Shown: positions 56,943 through 64,000 of the stretch, piece after piece
Layout of the letters: the number at the start of each line of letters is the position of its first letter
How positions within the stretch are numbered: the stretch's first letter is position 1
Source of the DNA: JBOFDK01 sp051656485
GTDB taxonomy: Bacteria > Bacillota > Clostridia > Lachnospirales > Cellulosilyticaceae
NCBI GenBank assembly: GCA_051656485.1
Contig: JBOGBZ010000147.1
Span: forward strand, 3,323-67,322
Direction: 5' to 3'
Length of the DNA: 64,000 bases
Notes under the pieces: generated by a model
Told to the model about the DNA's origin: nothing
The model's input: only the letters and a program-made list of their open reading frames with translations
Database searches by the model: none
Translations under genes and position numbers: made by a program

Positions 56943-56953
56943 TATGCTATAAT
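56943..56953 (+). promoter_or_regulatory. Extended -10 promoter of zapA
   Basis: TATGC-TATAAT carries a TG one base before the consensus -10 (56948-56953). The -35 region is weak, so the extended -10 probably dominates. The zapA start is about 40 bases downstream. Confidence 0.6.
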
Positions 56954-56994
56954 GTCATAAAACCTAAAAGACGAGTGGATAGAGGGTGACGGGG

Positions 56995-57330
56995 ATGGAA
57001 AAAAATAAAATACAAGTAACCATTGGTGGCAATACCTATGCATTACAAGGGACTGAATCAAAAGAACATATACAAAAAGTAGCCCATCTCATCAATGAAC
57101 AAATCAAAGGGATTCAAAAGAAAGACTTTAATCATCATTTAAGTAGTTCAGGGGTCCATATGTTAGCAGCCGTTCAGCTGGCAGATGAGTACCTTAAATT
57201 GAAAGAGACATTTGAAGCCTATGAAAAAGAGCTTGAGACATGCAACCACGAGAATATGCTACTGAGAGAGCGTATGGATGAAATGGCGCTAGAAATAAGT
57301 GACCTAAGGGTTAAGAAACGTTCAACATAG
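56995..57330 (+). CDS. zapA: Cell division protein ZapA
   Basis: This 111-residue protein has the ZapA N-terminal beta-alpha domain (KIQVTIGGNTYALQGTESKEHIQKVAHLINEQIKGI) and a C-terminal coiled coil (about 50-105, YLKLKETFEAYEKELETCNHENMLLRERMDEMALEISDL). ZapA dimers crosslink FtsZ filaments at the septum. ATG 56995 is seven bases after AGAGGGTG; GTG 56986 is too close. It lies upstream of a U32 gene and a SEDS-PBP pair. Confidence 0.88.
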   Translation: MEKNKIQVTIGGNTYALQGTESKEHIQKVAHLINEQIKGIQKKDFNHHLSSSGVHMLAAVQLADEYLKLKETFEAYEKELETCNHENMLLRERMDEMALEISDLRVKKRST

Positions 57331-57353
57331 ACATACTAATGGATAAGACTAGT

Positions 57354-57398
57354 GGACAAGCAAAAGGGAAGAGCTATCTTCCCTTTTGCTACTTGTCC
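57354..57398 (+). terminator. 19-bp interrupted palindrome between zapA and U32 gene
   Basis: GGACAAG plus CAAAAGGGAAGA pair with TCTTCCCTTTTG plus CTTGTCC across a GCTA loop, with one 3-base bulge (CTA). The inner part (GGGAAGA/TCTTCCC then TTTT) is a usable intrinsic terminator; the outer part extends it. It lies in the leader of the U32 gene and may attenuate it. Confidence 0.65.
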
Positions 57399-57417
57399 AA
57401 TCAGAAAGGAAAACAAC

Positions 57418-59751
57418 GTGAAGAAGATCGAATTATTAGCACCTGTTGGAAAAATGGAAAATGCATTGGCAGCCATAGAAAATGGCGCCAACGCTATTTT
57501 TGTAGGAGGCAAGGCATTCAATGCCAGACAATATGCAGACAACTTTGAAAGTGATGAACTTGAAAAGATTGTGCATTACTGCAAACTAAGAGGTGTAGAA
57601 ACACATATTACAGTCAATACCTTAATAAAAGAAGCAGAATTACAAGATTTGATGACGTACTTAGGTTACTTAGAAGCCCTTCAAGTAGATGCGGTCATTG
57701 TACAGGACTTTGGCGTGGCAAAGCTCATTAAAGAGCATTTCCCGAACCTCACCATGCATGCAAGTACACAAATGACTGCCCACAGTCTAGAAGATGTGAA
57801 GTTTCTAGAGCAATGTGGCTTTAAACGTGTGGTGCTTTCAAGAGAACTCCAATTAGAAGAGATTCGTTTCATTAAAGCCAATACCTCAGTAGAGATTGAG
57901 AGCTTCGTTCATGGTGCCTTATGTTACTCCTACTCAGGACAGTGCTTACTCAGTAGCTTAATTGGTGGACGTAGTGGCAATAGAGGACGCTGTGCACAGC
58001 CTTGCCGTATGACGTATAGTCTGTATGAAGGTGGAGAACGCATCTTAGAGGAACTCTACTTAATGAGTCCAAAAGACATCTGTACCTTATCCATCTTGCC
58101 AGAGCTTATAGCCTGTGGGATTGATTCGTTTAAAATCGAAGGACGTATGAAATCACCAGAATACGTGGCATCTGTTACGAAGATTTATCGTAAGTACATC
58201 GATTTAGCTATCCAAGATCCAGCCCATTATAAAGTAGAGGAAGAAGATTTACACACACTCCAATCGATCTTTAACAGAGGTGGCTTCTCAGAAGGTTACT
58301 ACCATCAAAAAGCTGGGAAAACCATGCTTACAGAAAAGACCCCTAAAAACATCGGATTGCATATCGGGCATGTGGTGAAGTATAACCCTAAAAAGAAATT
58401 AGCTACTTTCTATACCAATAAAGAGCTTCATCCAGGCGATGGCCTAGAGATTTGGAATACGAAAAAGCATACAGGTGCAGGGATTTGTAAAGTCTATCCA
58501 AAAGGTGAAGAATTCACGCTTCAAGTAGAAGGATGGGTGGATGAAGGCAGTCCAGTGTATCTCTCTAAAAATCATGAACTTCTTAAGAGTCTTAAGAAAA
58601 CCTATGAAAAATCGGTGCGTAAGCTACCGATAGATGGAAAAGTAGAAGGCTGTATTGGTGAGCCTTTACGTTTCACGCTTATGTATAAAGAACATCAAGT
58701 AACGGTAGAGGGCGAAGTATTACAAGCAGCAGAAAATAAGCCACTGACAGAAGAAGCAGCGACTAAGCAATTAAGTAAATTAGGCAGCACGCCTTTTGTC
58801 TTTGAAACATTAGAGGTTCTATGGCCAGACAATGCCTATATGAACGTTAGTGGACTGAATGCACTACGCCGTGAAGCAGTAGAGAGGCTTGAAGTACAAT
58901 TATGTGCAGTAGGTGACCAGAAGCAGTTGACTTATGAAAAGCCTAACTTCGTTGATAACGCTACAGCAACACAAACAGTGGCACAAGTGTGTACGATGGC
59001 ACAATTACAAGCGTGCTTAACAAGTGATGCCATTGATGCGATTTACTGGGAGTGGCAGTATGATGATGAAAAGGCGAAGGAAGCATTAGCGTATTGTCAA
59101 GAGAAGGCGAAGCCACTTTACTTAGTGTTACCAGCCATTATGAAGAATGAAACGTGGCAAAAATACGGTGATGCCCTTAAGCAATGGGAAGAGACAGCCA
59201 TAGCAGGTTATGTGGTACGTACTTACGGTGCATTTAGACAAGTAAGCCAGAGTCCAAAAGAGAAAATCATTGATTATACATTAAACATCATGAATAATGA
59301 AAATACATCACATTGGTTAGCAAAAGGTGCCACAGCCGTGACGCCATCATTAGAGCTTTCAAAAGAAGAATTACTTGCGTTAGAGGGGCCATTAGAAAAA
59401 ATCATTTATGGACATATGCCAGTGATGACTACAGAGCAATGTATATTAGGAAACTATGGCAAATGTATGAAGCATAAAGCCAAGGTAGGGTCTTATACAT
59501 TAGAAGACCGTAAACAGTGTCAATGGCCGCTCGTAACAGACTGTGTAAGTTGTAAGATGCAAGTGCTTATGGAGAAGCCACTTTTACTCCATCCACAAAA
59601 AGCCATGGCAGAATTACCGATCCCTCGTCATCGACTTGTCTTTACACAAGAAACAAAAGAAGAAGTAGAAGCGGTTTTACAGCATTTATATGAAGACGAA
59701 CCCCTTCAAAAACCAACTCAATTGGGTATCTTTTTCAAGCCCATTGAATAA
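57418..59751 (+). CDS. Long U32-family protein with DUF3656 (RlhA-like)
   Basis: This 777-residue protein starts with the U32 domain (KIELLAPVGKMENALAAIENGANAIFVGG; LTMHASTQMTAHSLEDVKFLEQCGFKRVVLSRELQLEEI; GALCYSYSGQCLLSSLIGGRSGNRGRCAQPCRM with its cluster cysteines) and continues with a DUF3656-type middle and a C-terminal part with more cysteines (CILGNYGKCMKHK, CVSCKMQ). E. coli RlhA, with the same architecture, hydroxylates C2501 of 23S rRNA. That activity is a family inference. GTG 57418 follows AGAAAGGA. The genome thus has two U32 paralogues here with different targets. Confidence 0.85.
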   Translation: MKKIELLAPVGKMENALAAIENGANAIFVGGKAFNARQYADNFESDELEKIVHYCKLRGVETHITVNTLIKEAELQDLMTYLGYLEALQVDAVIVQDFGVAKLIKEHFPNLTMHASTQMTAHSLEDVKFLEQCGFKRVVLSRELQLEEIRFIKANTSVEIESFVHGALCYSYSGQCLLSSLIGGRSGNRGRCAQPCRMTYSLYEGGERILEELYLMSPKDICTLSILPELIACGIDSFKIEGRMKSPEYVASVTKIYRKYIDLAIQDPAHYKVEEEDLHTLQSIFNRGGFSEGYYHQKAGKTMLTEKTPKNIGLHIGHVVKYNPKKKLATFYTNKELHPGDGLEIWNTKKHTGAGICKVYPKGEEFTLQVEGWVDEGSPVYLSKNHELLKSLKKTYEKSVRKLPIDGKVEGCIGEPLRFTLMYKEHQVTVEGEVLQAAENKPLTEEAATKQLSKLGSTPFVFETLEVLWPDNAYMNVSGLNALRREAVERLEVQLCAVGDQKQLTYEKPNFVDNATATQTVAQVCTMAQLQACLTSDAIDAIYWEWQYDDEKAKEALAYCQEKAKPLYLVLPAIMKNETWQKYGDALKQWEETAIAGYVVRTYGAFRQVSQSPKEKIIDYTLNIMNNENTSHWLAKGATAVTPSLELSKEELLALEGPLEKIIYGHMPVMTTEQCILGNYGKCMKHKAKVGSYTLEDRKQCQWPLVTDCVSCKMQVLMEKPLLLHPQKAMAELPIPRHRLVFTQETKEEVEAVLQHLYEDEPLQKPTQLGIFFKPIE

Positions 59752-59765
59752 AAGGAGAGGATAAA

Positions 59766-61136
59766 ATGGCGTATCTGAATTTGATGATTTTACTCAGCAG
59801 ATATATTTTCATAGGGTTTGCGATTGTATTCGTCGTCGTAGCCTTTAGTTTCATGAAGCCATTTATAAGTTATAATTTAGGCAAAAGCAAACATAAAAAT
59901 ACCTTGCTCTATTTATGTATTAGTTTCTTTCATTTAGGAGCGACGTGTATTCTTATAGGGAAAACCGCAGATCAGATGGTACAAAAGGAAATACTCCTTA
60001 ATAGCGTGGTAGTTTTTGGGGTCATTACCGTTACTAGATGGGTGATTATGTGGTTTAAGAGGCAGGATCAACTTGTGTTATGGCATCTCATCTTCTTCCT
60101 AATGGATGTAGGATATATTATGCTTGAGCGATTAGAGCATGGCGAAGCCACAAAACAAGTAGGCTGGATTATTCTAGGAATCTTAGTAGCACTGGCCTTC
60201 CCATACTTATTTAAACCTTTGATTCATCATAAGTATGAGAAACTGTACTTGATAGCGACCTTTATTTTTATAGTGATGCCATTTATTTGGGGTGAAAAAA
60301 TCTATGGGGCAATCAACTGGGTACAGATAGGTCCTATAGGGTTTCAACCTTCAGAGTTTGCAAAAATCACGTTTATTATGTACCTAGCAAGTGCGCTTCA
60401 TGATTTTGAAATGAAAGAAAAGCCTTTCAAAACCATTGTACAAATATGTGTGTTGGTAGCAGCACTCATTTTGGGCTTAGTGATTCAACGTGACTTAGGT
60501 GGTGCCATGCTTTACTTCTTAACCTTCCTCATTTTACTTTATGTAGGCACACGGAAGTCATGGCTTTCACTTTTAGGCTTAGGTGCTGGCGGTTTAGCTG
60601 CTATAGCAGGCTATTTCTTATTTGGTCATGTGCGTGTGCGAGTAGAAGCGTGGCTGAATCCTTGGGCAGATATAGAGAATAAAGGTTATCAAGTGGTACA
60701 AGGGTTATTTGCCATCGGTACATGGGGCTGGCTTGGAAGTGGGCTTACAAGAGGTATACCCGAGCAGATTCCTATCGTTACCACAGACTACATCTTCCCA
60801 GCTATTTGTGAAGAGTTTGGTAATATGTTTGGCATTTTGATTTTACTATGTTATTTAGGCATCTTGTTGCAAGGGCTTAAAATTGCTCTTGTACAGTTAG
60901 ATAACTTTTCGGCGATGCTTACCATTGGTATTGTCGTTGTCTTTGGGCTTCAGGCACTTATTATATTAGGTGGTGTCCTTAAAGTGATTCCTTTAACGGG
61001 TATTACACTGCCATTTGTAAGCTATGGCGGTTCGTCCATGCTTACCAGCCTATCCATGATAGGAATTTTAGGATTCTTACTTTCAAAAACCCTTAAGGTG
61101 ACACGAAAGGAGGATAAGAAAAGTGAAAGATCATAA
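59766..61136 (+). CDS. SEDS-family glycan polymerase (FtsW/RodA/SpoVE-like)
   Basis: This 456-residue, multi-pass membrane protein contains the SEDS signature: INWVQIGPIGFQPSEFAKI, LVIQRDLGGAMLYFLTFLILLYVG (with the catalytic-loop aspartate), NPWADIENKGYQVVQGLFAIGTWGWLGSGLTRG, PIVTTDYIFPAICEEFGNMFG and TGITLPFVSYGGSSML. It polymerises lipid II into glycan strands. The overlap of 14 bases with a class B PBP gene shows that they work as a polymerase-crosslinker pair. Which pair (division, elongation or sporulation) cannot be fixed; this gene neighbours zapA. Confidence 0.92.
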   Translation: MAYLNLMILLSRYIFIGFAIVFVVVAFSFMKPFISYNLGKSKHKNTLLYLCISFFHLGATCILIGKTADQMVQKEILLNSVVVFGVITVTRWVIMWFKRQDQLVLWHLIFFLMDVGYIMLERLEHGEATKQVGWIILGILVALAFPYLFKPLIHHKYEKLYLIATFIFIVMPFIWGEKIYGAINWVQIGPIGFQPSEFAKITFIMYLASALHDFEMKEKPFKTIVQICVLVAALILGLVIQRDLGGAMLYFLTFLILLYVGTRKSWLSLLGLGAGGLAAIAGYFLFGHVRVRVEAWLNPWADIENKGYQVVQGLFAIGTWGWLGSGLTRGIPEQIPIVTTDYIFPAICEEFGNMFGILILLCYLGILLQGLKIALVQLDNFSAMLTIGIVVVFGLQALIILGGVLKVIPLTGITLPFVSYGGSSMLTSLSMIGILGFLLSKTLKVTRKEDKKSERS

Positions 61137-62493
61137 AGCTATTTATAAAATCGCTTGGTTTTTTATCGTTGTTTTTGTGGCATTGGTGATTTATATGGGC
61201 TATTTTACGGTGAGCAAAAGTAAAAGCATCGCTATTCACCCTTACAACAAACGACTGGACCATTTAGAAAATGAAGTGGTACGTGGCACTATTTATGATG
61301 CATCAGGAAAAGTGCTAGCGACCACCGAAGAAGATACGCGGGTCTATCCTTATGGTTCGACTTATGCACATGCCATCGGTTATAGTCAACGAGGCAAGTA
61401 TGGGATAGAAGCCTTGGCCAATGTAGAGCTTCTTTATCCTGACTATCACATCAGCTCGTTGTTCCAGTATGCTTTTAACGGCACGAAATTCCAAGGGCAT
61501 GATGTGGTCACTACCCTTGATCATCAGTTGCAGGTAGCAGCAGAAGAAGGACTTGGAAAGCGAAAAGGTGCTGTGGTTGTTCTAGAGCCTACCACAGGAA
61601 AAATACGTGCCATGTATGCCAATCCTTCATTTGATCCAAACACCATCAAGGAACAATGGGATGCATTAAGTGATGACACCACAAGAAGTCCACTTCTTAA
61701 TCGTGCCACACACGGGATGTATCCACCAGCATCTGTTTTTAAGATCATGACCACTATTGCCTACTTAGAAGGTCATCAGCCAGATTTTACGTATACGTGT
61801 ACAGGTAAGATCGAGAAAAACGGTCACGTCATTCAATGCTACAATGGAACGGCCCATGGCGAGGTAGATTTAAATAGTGCCTTTACCAAATCATGTAATG
61901 CCTACTTTATTGCCTTATCAGACAAGGTAAAGCCAGAGGAAGTTGAGCGTGTTAGCGAGCGTCTGCTCTTTAATACACCGTTATCAGATAAGTTACAGCA
62001 TAAAGCCAGTAGCATTGCATTAAAGGATGTATCCTCTTTTGATACGTTAGCAGCTTATATCGGACAAGGAAAAACATTAGTATCACCTTTGCATATGGCA
62101 ATGGTTGCAGGAATGATTTATAACGATGGGGTCTTAATGGCACCGTACCTTGTAGACTACTCGATGGATGAAAAAGGCAATACACGTTACAAGCAGTTAC
62201 CGGAGTATAAAGGTGCTTATATAGATGAGTCAATCTGTAAAACCCTACAAGAAATGATGATTCAAGTAGTGGAAGAAGGCACAGCATCCCGCATTATACA
62301 TGAAGACATACGTCTAGGTGGAAAGACGGGTACAGCTCAAAACGAGACAGGTAAAGACCATTCGTGGTTTGTAGGATTTGCAGAAGATGAAGAAAAGACA
62401 CCTATTGCTTTTGCTATTTTAGTAGAACAAGGTGGCAAGGGTGCAAAAGCTTTAGATGTAGCAGACAAACTTATACATGCTTATTTTGATTGA
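61123..62493 (+). CDS. Class B penicillin-binding protein (transpeptidase)
   Basis: This 456-residue protein has an N-terminal anchor (IAWFFIVVFVALVIYMGYFTV), a short dimerisation region, and a complete transpeptidase domain: SVFK with S204 and K207, SCN near residue 263 and KTG near 401. It crosslinks the glycan made by the overlapping SEDS gene. It is shorter than typical FtsI/PBP2 (about 600-700 residues) because the pedestal region is small; this is the PbpA/Mycobacterium-like short form also seen in Clostridia with extra SEDS pairs. Confidence 0.92.
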   Translation: MKDHKAIYKIAWFFIVVFVALVIYMGYFTVSKSKSIAIHPYNKRLDHLENEVVRGTIYDASGKVLATTEEDTRVYPYGSTYAHAIGYSQRGKYGIEALANVELLYPDYHISSLFQYAFNGTKFQGHDVVTTLDHQLQVAAEEGLGKRKGAVVVLEPTTGKIRAMYANPSFDPNTIKEQWDALSDDTTRSPLLNRATHGMYPPASVFKIMTTIAYLEGHQPDFTYTCTGKIEKNGHVIQCYNGTAHGEVDLNSAFTKSCNAYFIALSDKVKPEEVERVSERLLFNTPLSDKLQHKASSIALKDVSSFDTLAAYIGQGKTLVSPLHMAMVAGMIYNDGVLMAPYLVDYSMDEKGNTRYKQLPEYKGAYIDESICKTLQEMMIQVVEEGTASRIIHEDIRLGGKTGTAQNETGKDHSWFVGFAEDEEKTPIAFAILVEQGGKGAKALDVADKLIHAYFD

Positions 62494-62518
62494 AATTCTC
62501 TGATAAACAGGCTATACT
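62490..62518 (+). promoter_or_regulatory. Sigma-A promoter of NUDIX gene
   Basis: TTGAAA (62490-62495) and TATACT (62513-62518) are 17 bp apart, about 40 bases before the start codon. The -35 overlaps the end of the PBP gene. Confidence 0.7.
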
Positions 62519-62559
62519 AAGTAAAAAGGGGTTTTTTATAGAGAAAGACAGGTGATAGC

Positions 62560-63006
62560 ATGATAAAGACTGTCAGTTGCGGAGGCGTTGTCATCCACAA
62601 AGGGAAAATTCTTGTGTTATATAAAGATTACAAACACAAATATGTGGGGTGGGTTCTACCTAAAGGTACAGTTGAAGAAGGGGAAAGTCATGAAGAAACA
62701 GCATTAAGAGAAGTGAAAGAAGAATCTGGTGCACATGCTAAAATAGTAAGTTATATCGGATCCAGTGAGTATACCTTCCAAGGGAGAGAGGATCTGGTTC
62801 ATAAGACGGTGTACTGGTATTTGATGCGTGCAGATAACTTCCATACGAAACCACAAAAAGAAGAGTATTTTATGGATGTGGGGTATTATAAATTCCATGA
62901 AGCTTATCATTTAGTGAAGTTTTCGGATGAACGCTATATCTTAAAAAAAGCGTATGAGATGTATATGGAAATGAGAAAAAAGAACGAATGGATTCACTAT
63001 CGCTAA
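62560..63006 (+). CDS. NUDIX hydrolase
   Basis: This 148-residue protein has a complete Nudix box, GTVEEGESHEETALREVKEESGA (about residues 32-54), holding the catalytic E-x-x-E-E. Such enzymes cleave nucleoside diphosphate linkages. The N-terminus (SCGGVVIHKGKILVLYKDYKHKYVGWVLPKG) resembles the Ap4A-hydrolase/MutT-like group. The substrate is not predictable. It is followed by its own terminator. Confidence 0.9.
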   Translation: MIKTVSCGGVVIHKGKILVLYKDYKHKYVGWVLPKGTVEEGESHEETALREVKEESGAHAKIVSYIGSSEYTFQGREDLVHKTVYWYLMRADNFHTKPQKEEYFMDVGYYKFHEAYHLVKFSDERYILKKAYEMYMEMRKKNEWIHYR

Positions 63007-63040
63007 AAGATACTTTCTTATAAGAAGGTATCTTTTTTTT
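63007..63040 (+). terminator. Terminator after NUDIX gene
   Basis: AAGATACTTTCTT and AAGAAGGTATCTT form a near-perfect stem followed by eight T residues. Confidence 0.88.
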
Positions 63041-63057
63041 GAAGGGAAAAAAGGCAT

Positions 63058-63083
63058 AAAAAAAAGAGCATCATGGATGCTCT
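63058..63083 (-). terminator. Terminator after tRNA-Leu
   Basis: Read leftwards, AGAGCATC/GATGCTCT with a three-base loop is followed by seven or more T residues, immediately after the tRNA 3' end. Confidence 0.9.
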
Positions 63084-63089
63084 CGTCAG

Positions 63090-63173
63090 TGCCGGTAGTG
63101 GGACTCGAACCCACACACCCTCACGGATAACAGATTTTGAGTCTGCCTCGTCTGCCAATTCCGACATACCGGC
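63090..63173 (-). tRNA. tRNA-Leu (anticodon CAA)
   Basis: An 84-nt cloverleaf on the minus strand: acceptor GCCGGTA pairs with TACCGGC before discriminator A, the D-loop has GAATTGGCAGAC, the anticodon loop CTCAAAA gives CAA (decoding UUG), a long variable arm marks a class II tRNA, and the T-loop is GTGGGTTCGAGTCCCAC. The CCA end is not encoded. A promoter and terminator flank it. Confidence 0.95.
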
Positions 63174-63185
63174 TAGGACTTTATT

Positions 63186-63214
63186 ATCATAGCATAACTG
63201 GACATAACATGCAA
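63186..63214 (-). promoter_or_regulatory. Sigma-A promoter of tRNA-Leu
   Basis: Read leftwards, TTGCAT (63214-63209) and TATGAT (63191-63186) are 17 bp apart, just upstream of the tRNA 5' end. Confidence 0.75.
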
Positions 63215-63315
63215 GAGAAATACTAGCAAATATTACCTAATATGATGAAATCTCTAAAAACATATGCTATGATAGTAGGGAAGATGAGGTTTACAGAAGA
63301 AAAGAGGGATACATT

Positions 63316-63939
63316 TTGGATGAACAAATTGAAAAAATGTTGATTGAACAAGCGCAAAAAGGCTCGGTAGAGGCTTTTGAAAAGCTAATCATCCACCATG
63401 AAAAAACGATTTATGCCATATGCTTACGTATGCTTTGTCATGAGCAAGAAGCTTATGATGCTGCACAAGAAGTATGTGTTAAAATATGGAGACAGATAAA
63501 GCACTTCGAGGGGAATGCTAAGTTCACCACTTGGCTTTACCGTATCGCAACCAACCAATGCTTAGATATGCTAAGAAAACAAAAGCGTAAAGATGAAGTG
63601 TCGCTTTACCAAGAAAATAAAGAAAAGGGAGAAGTACACCTTCTGGAGCAAGAAGATACGAAAGCTTCAGTGGAAGAGCATATGGAACGACTTGCTATGC
63701 AAGATGTAATGAGCTTAGCCCTTGGTGAATTAAAAGAAGAATATAGAGAGATTTTAGTCTTAAGAGATATGGAAGGCTATGCTTATGAAGAGATTGCTAG
63801 AGTACTTGAACTCAATAACGGAACAGTCAAATCACGATTATCCCGTGCCAGAATGGCCTTAAAAAAGATTTTAATGCAAAATAAGGAACCTTATGTTTCC
63901 TATTTTCGTCAAATCACTAAAAAGGAGGGCAACTTATGA
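63316..63939 (+). CDS. ECF-type sigma factor
   Basis: This 207-residue RNA polymerase sigma factor has region 2 (SVEAFEKLIIHHEKTIYAICLRML, AAQEVCVKIWRQIKHFEGNAKFTTWLYRIATNQCLDMLRK) and region 4 (LALGELKEEYREILVLRDMEGYAYEEIARVLELNNGTVKSRLSRARMALKKIL). It belongs to the RpoE-like group. TTG 63316 follows GAGGG at eight bases. It overlaps the next gene (ATGA), which begins as a zinc-finger anti-sigma factor, so signal-dependent release is expected. An extended -10 (TGC-TATGAT, 63266-63273) lies upstream. Confidence 0.9.
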   Translation: MDEQIEKMLIEQAQKGSVEAFEKLIIHHEKTIYAICLRMLCHEQEAYDAAQEVCVKIWRQIKHFEGNAKFTTWLYRIATNQCLDMLRKQKRKDEVSLYQENKEKGEVHLLEQEDTKASVEEHMERLAMQDVMSLALGELKEEYREILVLRDMEGYAYEEIARVLELNNGTVKSRLSRARMALKKILMQNKEPYVSYFRQITKKEGNL

Positions 63940-64000
63940 GATGTAATGATTATAACGAACAACTATCGGCATATCTAGATGGTGCATTAAGTGAAGAAGA
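63936..64000 (+). CDS. Anti-sigma factor, 3' end beyond window
   Basis: The frame starts at ATG 63936, overlapping the sigma stop, and reads MRCNDYNEQLSAYLDGALSEEE up to the window edge. The C-x-x-Y-x-x-x-L-S-A-Y-L-D-G start is typical of the zf-HC2 anti-sigma domain, which binds zinc and its partner ECF sigma factor. Only 21 codons are visible. Confidence 0.75.
   Translation, partial: MRCNDYNEQLSAYLDGALSEE

Noticed and set aside
61123..62493. Truncated PBP pseudogene because of short length
   Set aside because: All three catalytic motifs and the membrane anchor are present in a continuous frame, so it is a short form rather than a broken gene.

Overview
The window is a stretch of low-GC, Gram-positive chromosome carrying an inserted mobile element. 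An intact sigK, ireB, ruvX, fur, RNase J, two DUF1292 genes and a mltG-trmR-trhP cluster point to an endospore-forming member of the Clostridia, most like Lachnospiraceae/Cellulosilyticaceae. The genus cannot be fixed from the sequence alone. Starts are often GTG or TTG behind strong AGGAGG-type ribosome binding sites, and many sigma-A promoters with 17-bp spacers can be read.

Bases 1 to about 26.7 kb are a contractile-tailed (myovirus-type) prophage read left to right; its left end lies outside the window. Bases 1-7.4 kb hold the early/middle genes: a cut-off XRE regulator, YqaJ exonuclease, RecT annealase, DnaD-like replication protein, RecU-like resolvase, a metallopeptidase-like protein, YopX, several small proteins and a sigma-like late regulator. 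At 7.4-7.6 kb lies a non-coding control region with three TGATACTTT repeats spaced exactly 11 bp apart. Bases 7.6-14.8 kb are the packaging and head genes, including a portal-MuF fusion and a protease-capsid fusion with a strong internal start. Bases 14.8-24.9 kb are neck, sheath, tube, chaperone with a frameshift overlap, tape measure, baseplate and fibre. Bases 25.2-26.7 kb are lysis (XhlA, membrane protein, LLH-type holin, M15 endolysin). Two small repressor-like genes on the minus strand and a tyrosine integrase follow.

Bases 28.3-33.3 kb form a separate cassette that is not typical of a phage. A perfect 16-bp inverted repeat precedes a ParM-like actin and a ParR-like protein, followed by two unknown small genes, a structured non-coding patch, a VirB2/TrbC-like two-helix pilin candidate, a small membrane protein and a 783-residue HerA/VirB4-superfamily ATPase. 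No relaxase is visible. This is the best candidate for something undescribed: an integrated element that kept, or acquired, plasmid segregation and a minimal pilus/translocation-like module.

From about 33.4 kb the core chromosome runs to the end: tRNA modification (mtaB, trmR, trhP, a long U32 protein), the IreB-RuvX-DUF1292-Fur-RNase J cluster, sigK, cell-wall genes (mltG, an L,D-transpeptidase, a SEDS-PBP pair, zapA), peptidases and cyclophilins, a divergent type IIA topoisomerase pair, proB, an SOS-controlled ruvAB operon with a LexA-type box, a NUDIX hydrolase, tRNA-Leu(CAA), and an ECF sigma factor with the start of its anti-sigma gene at the right edge.
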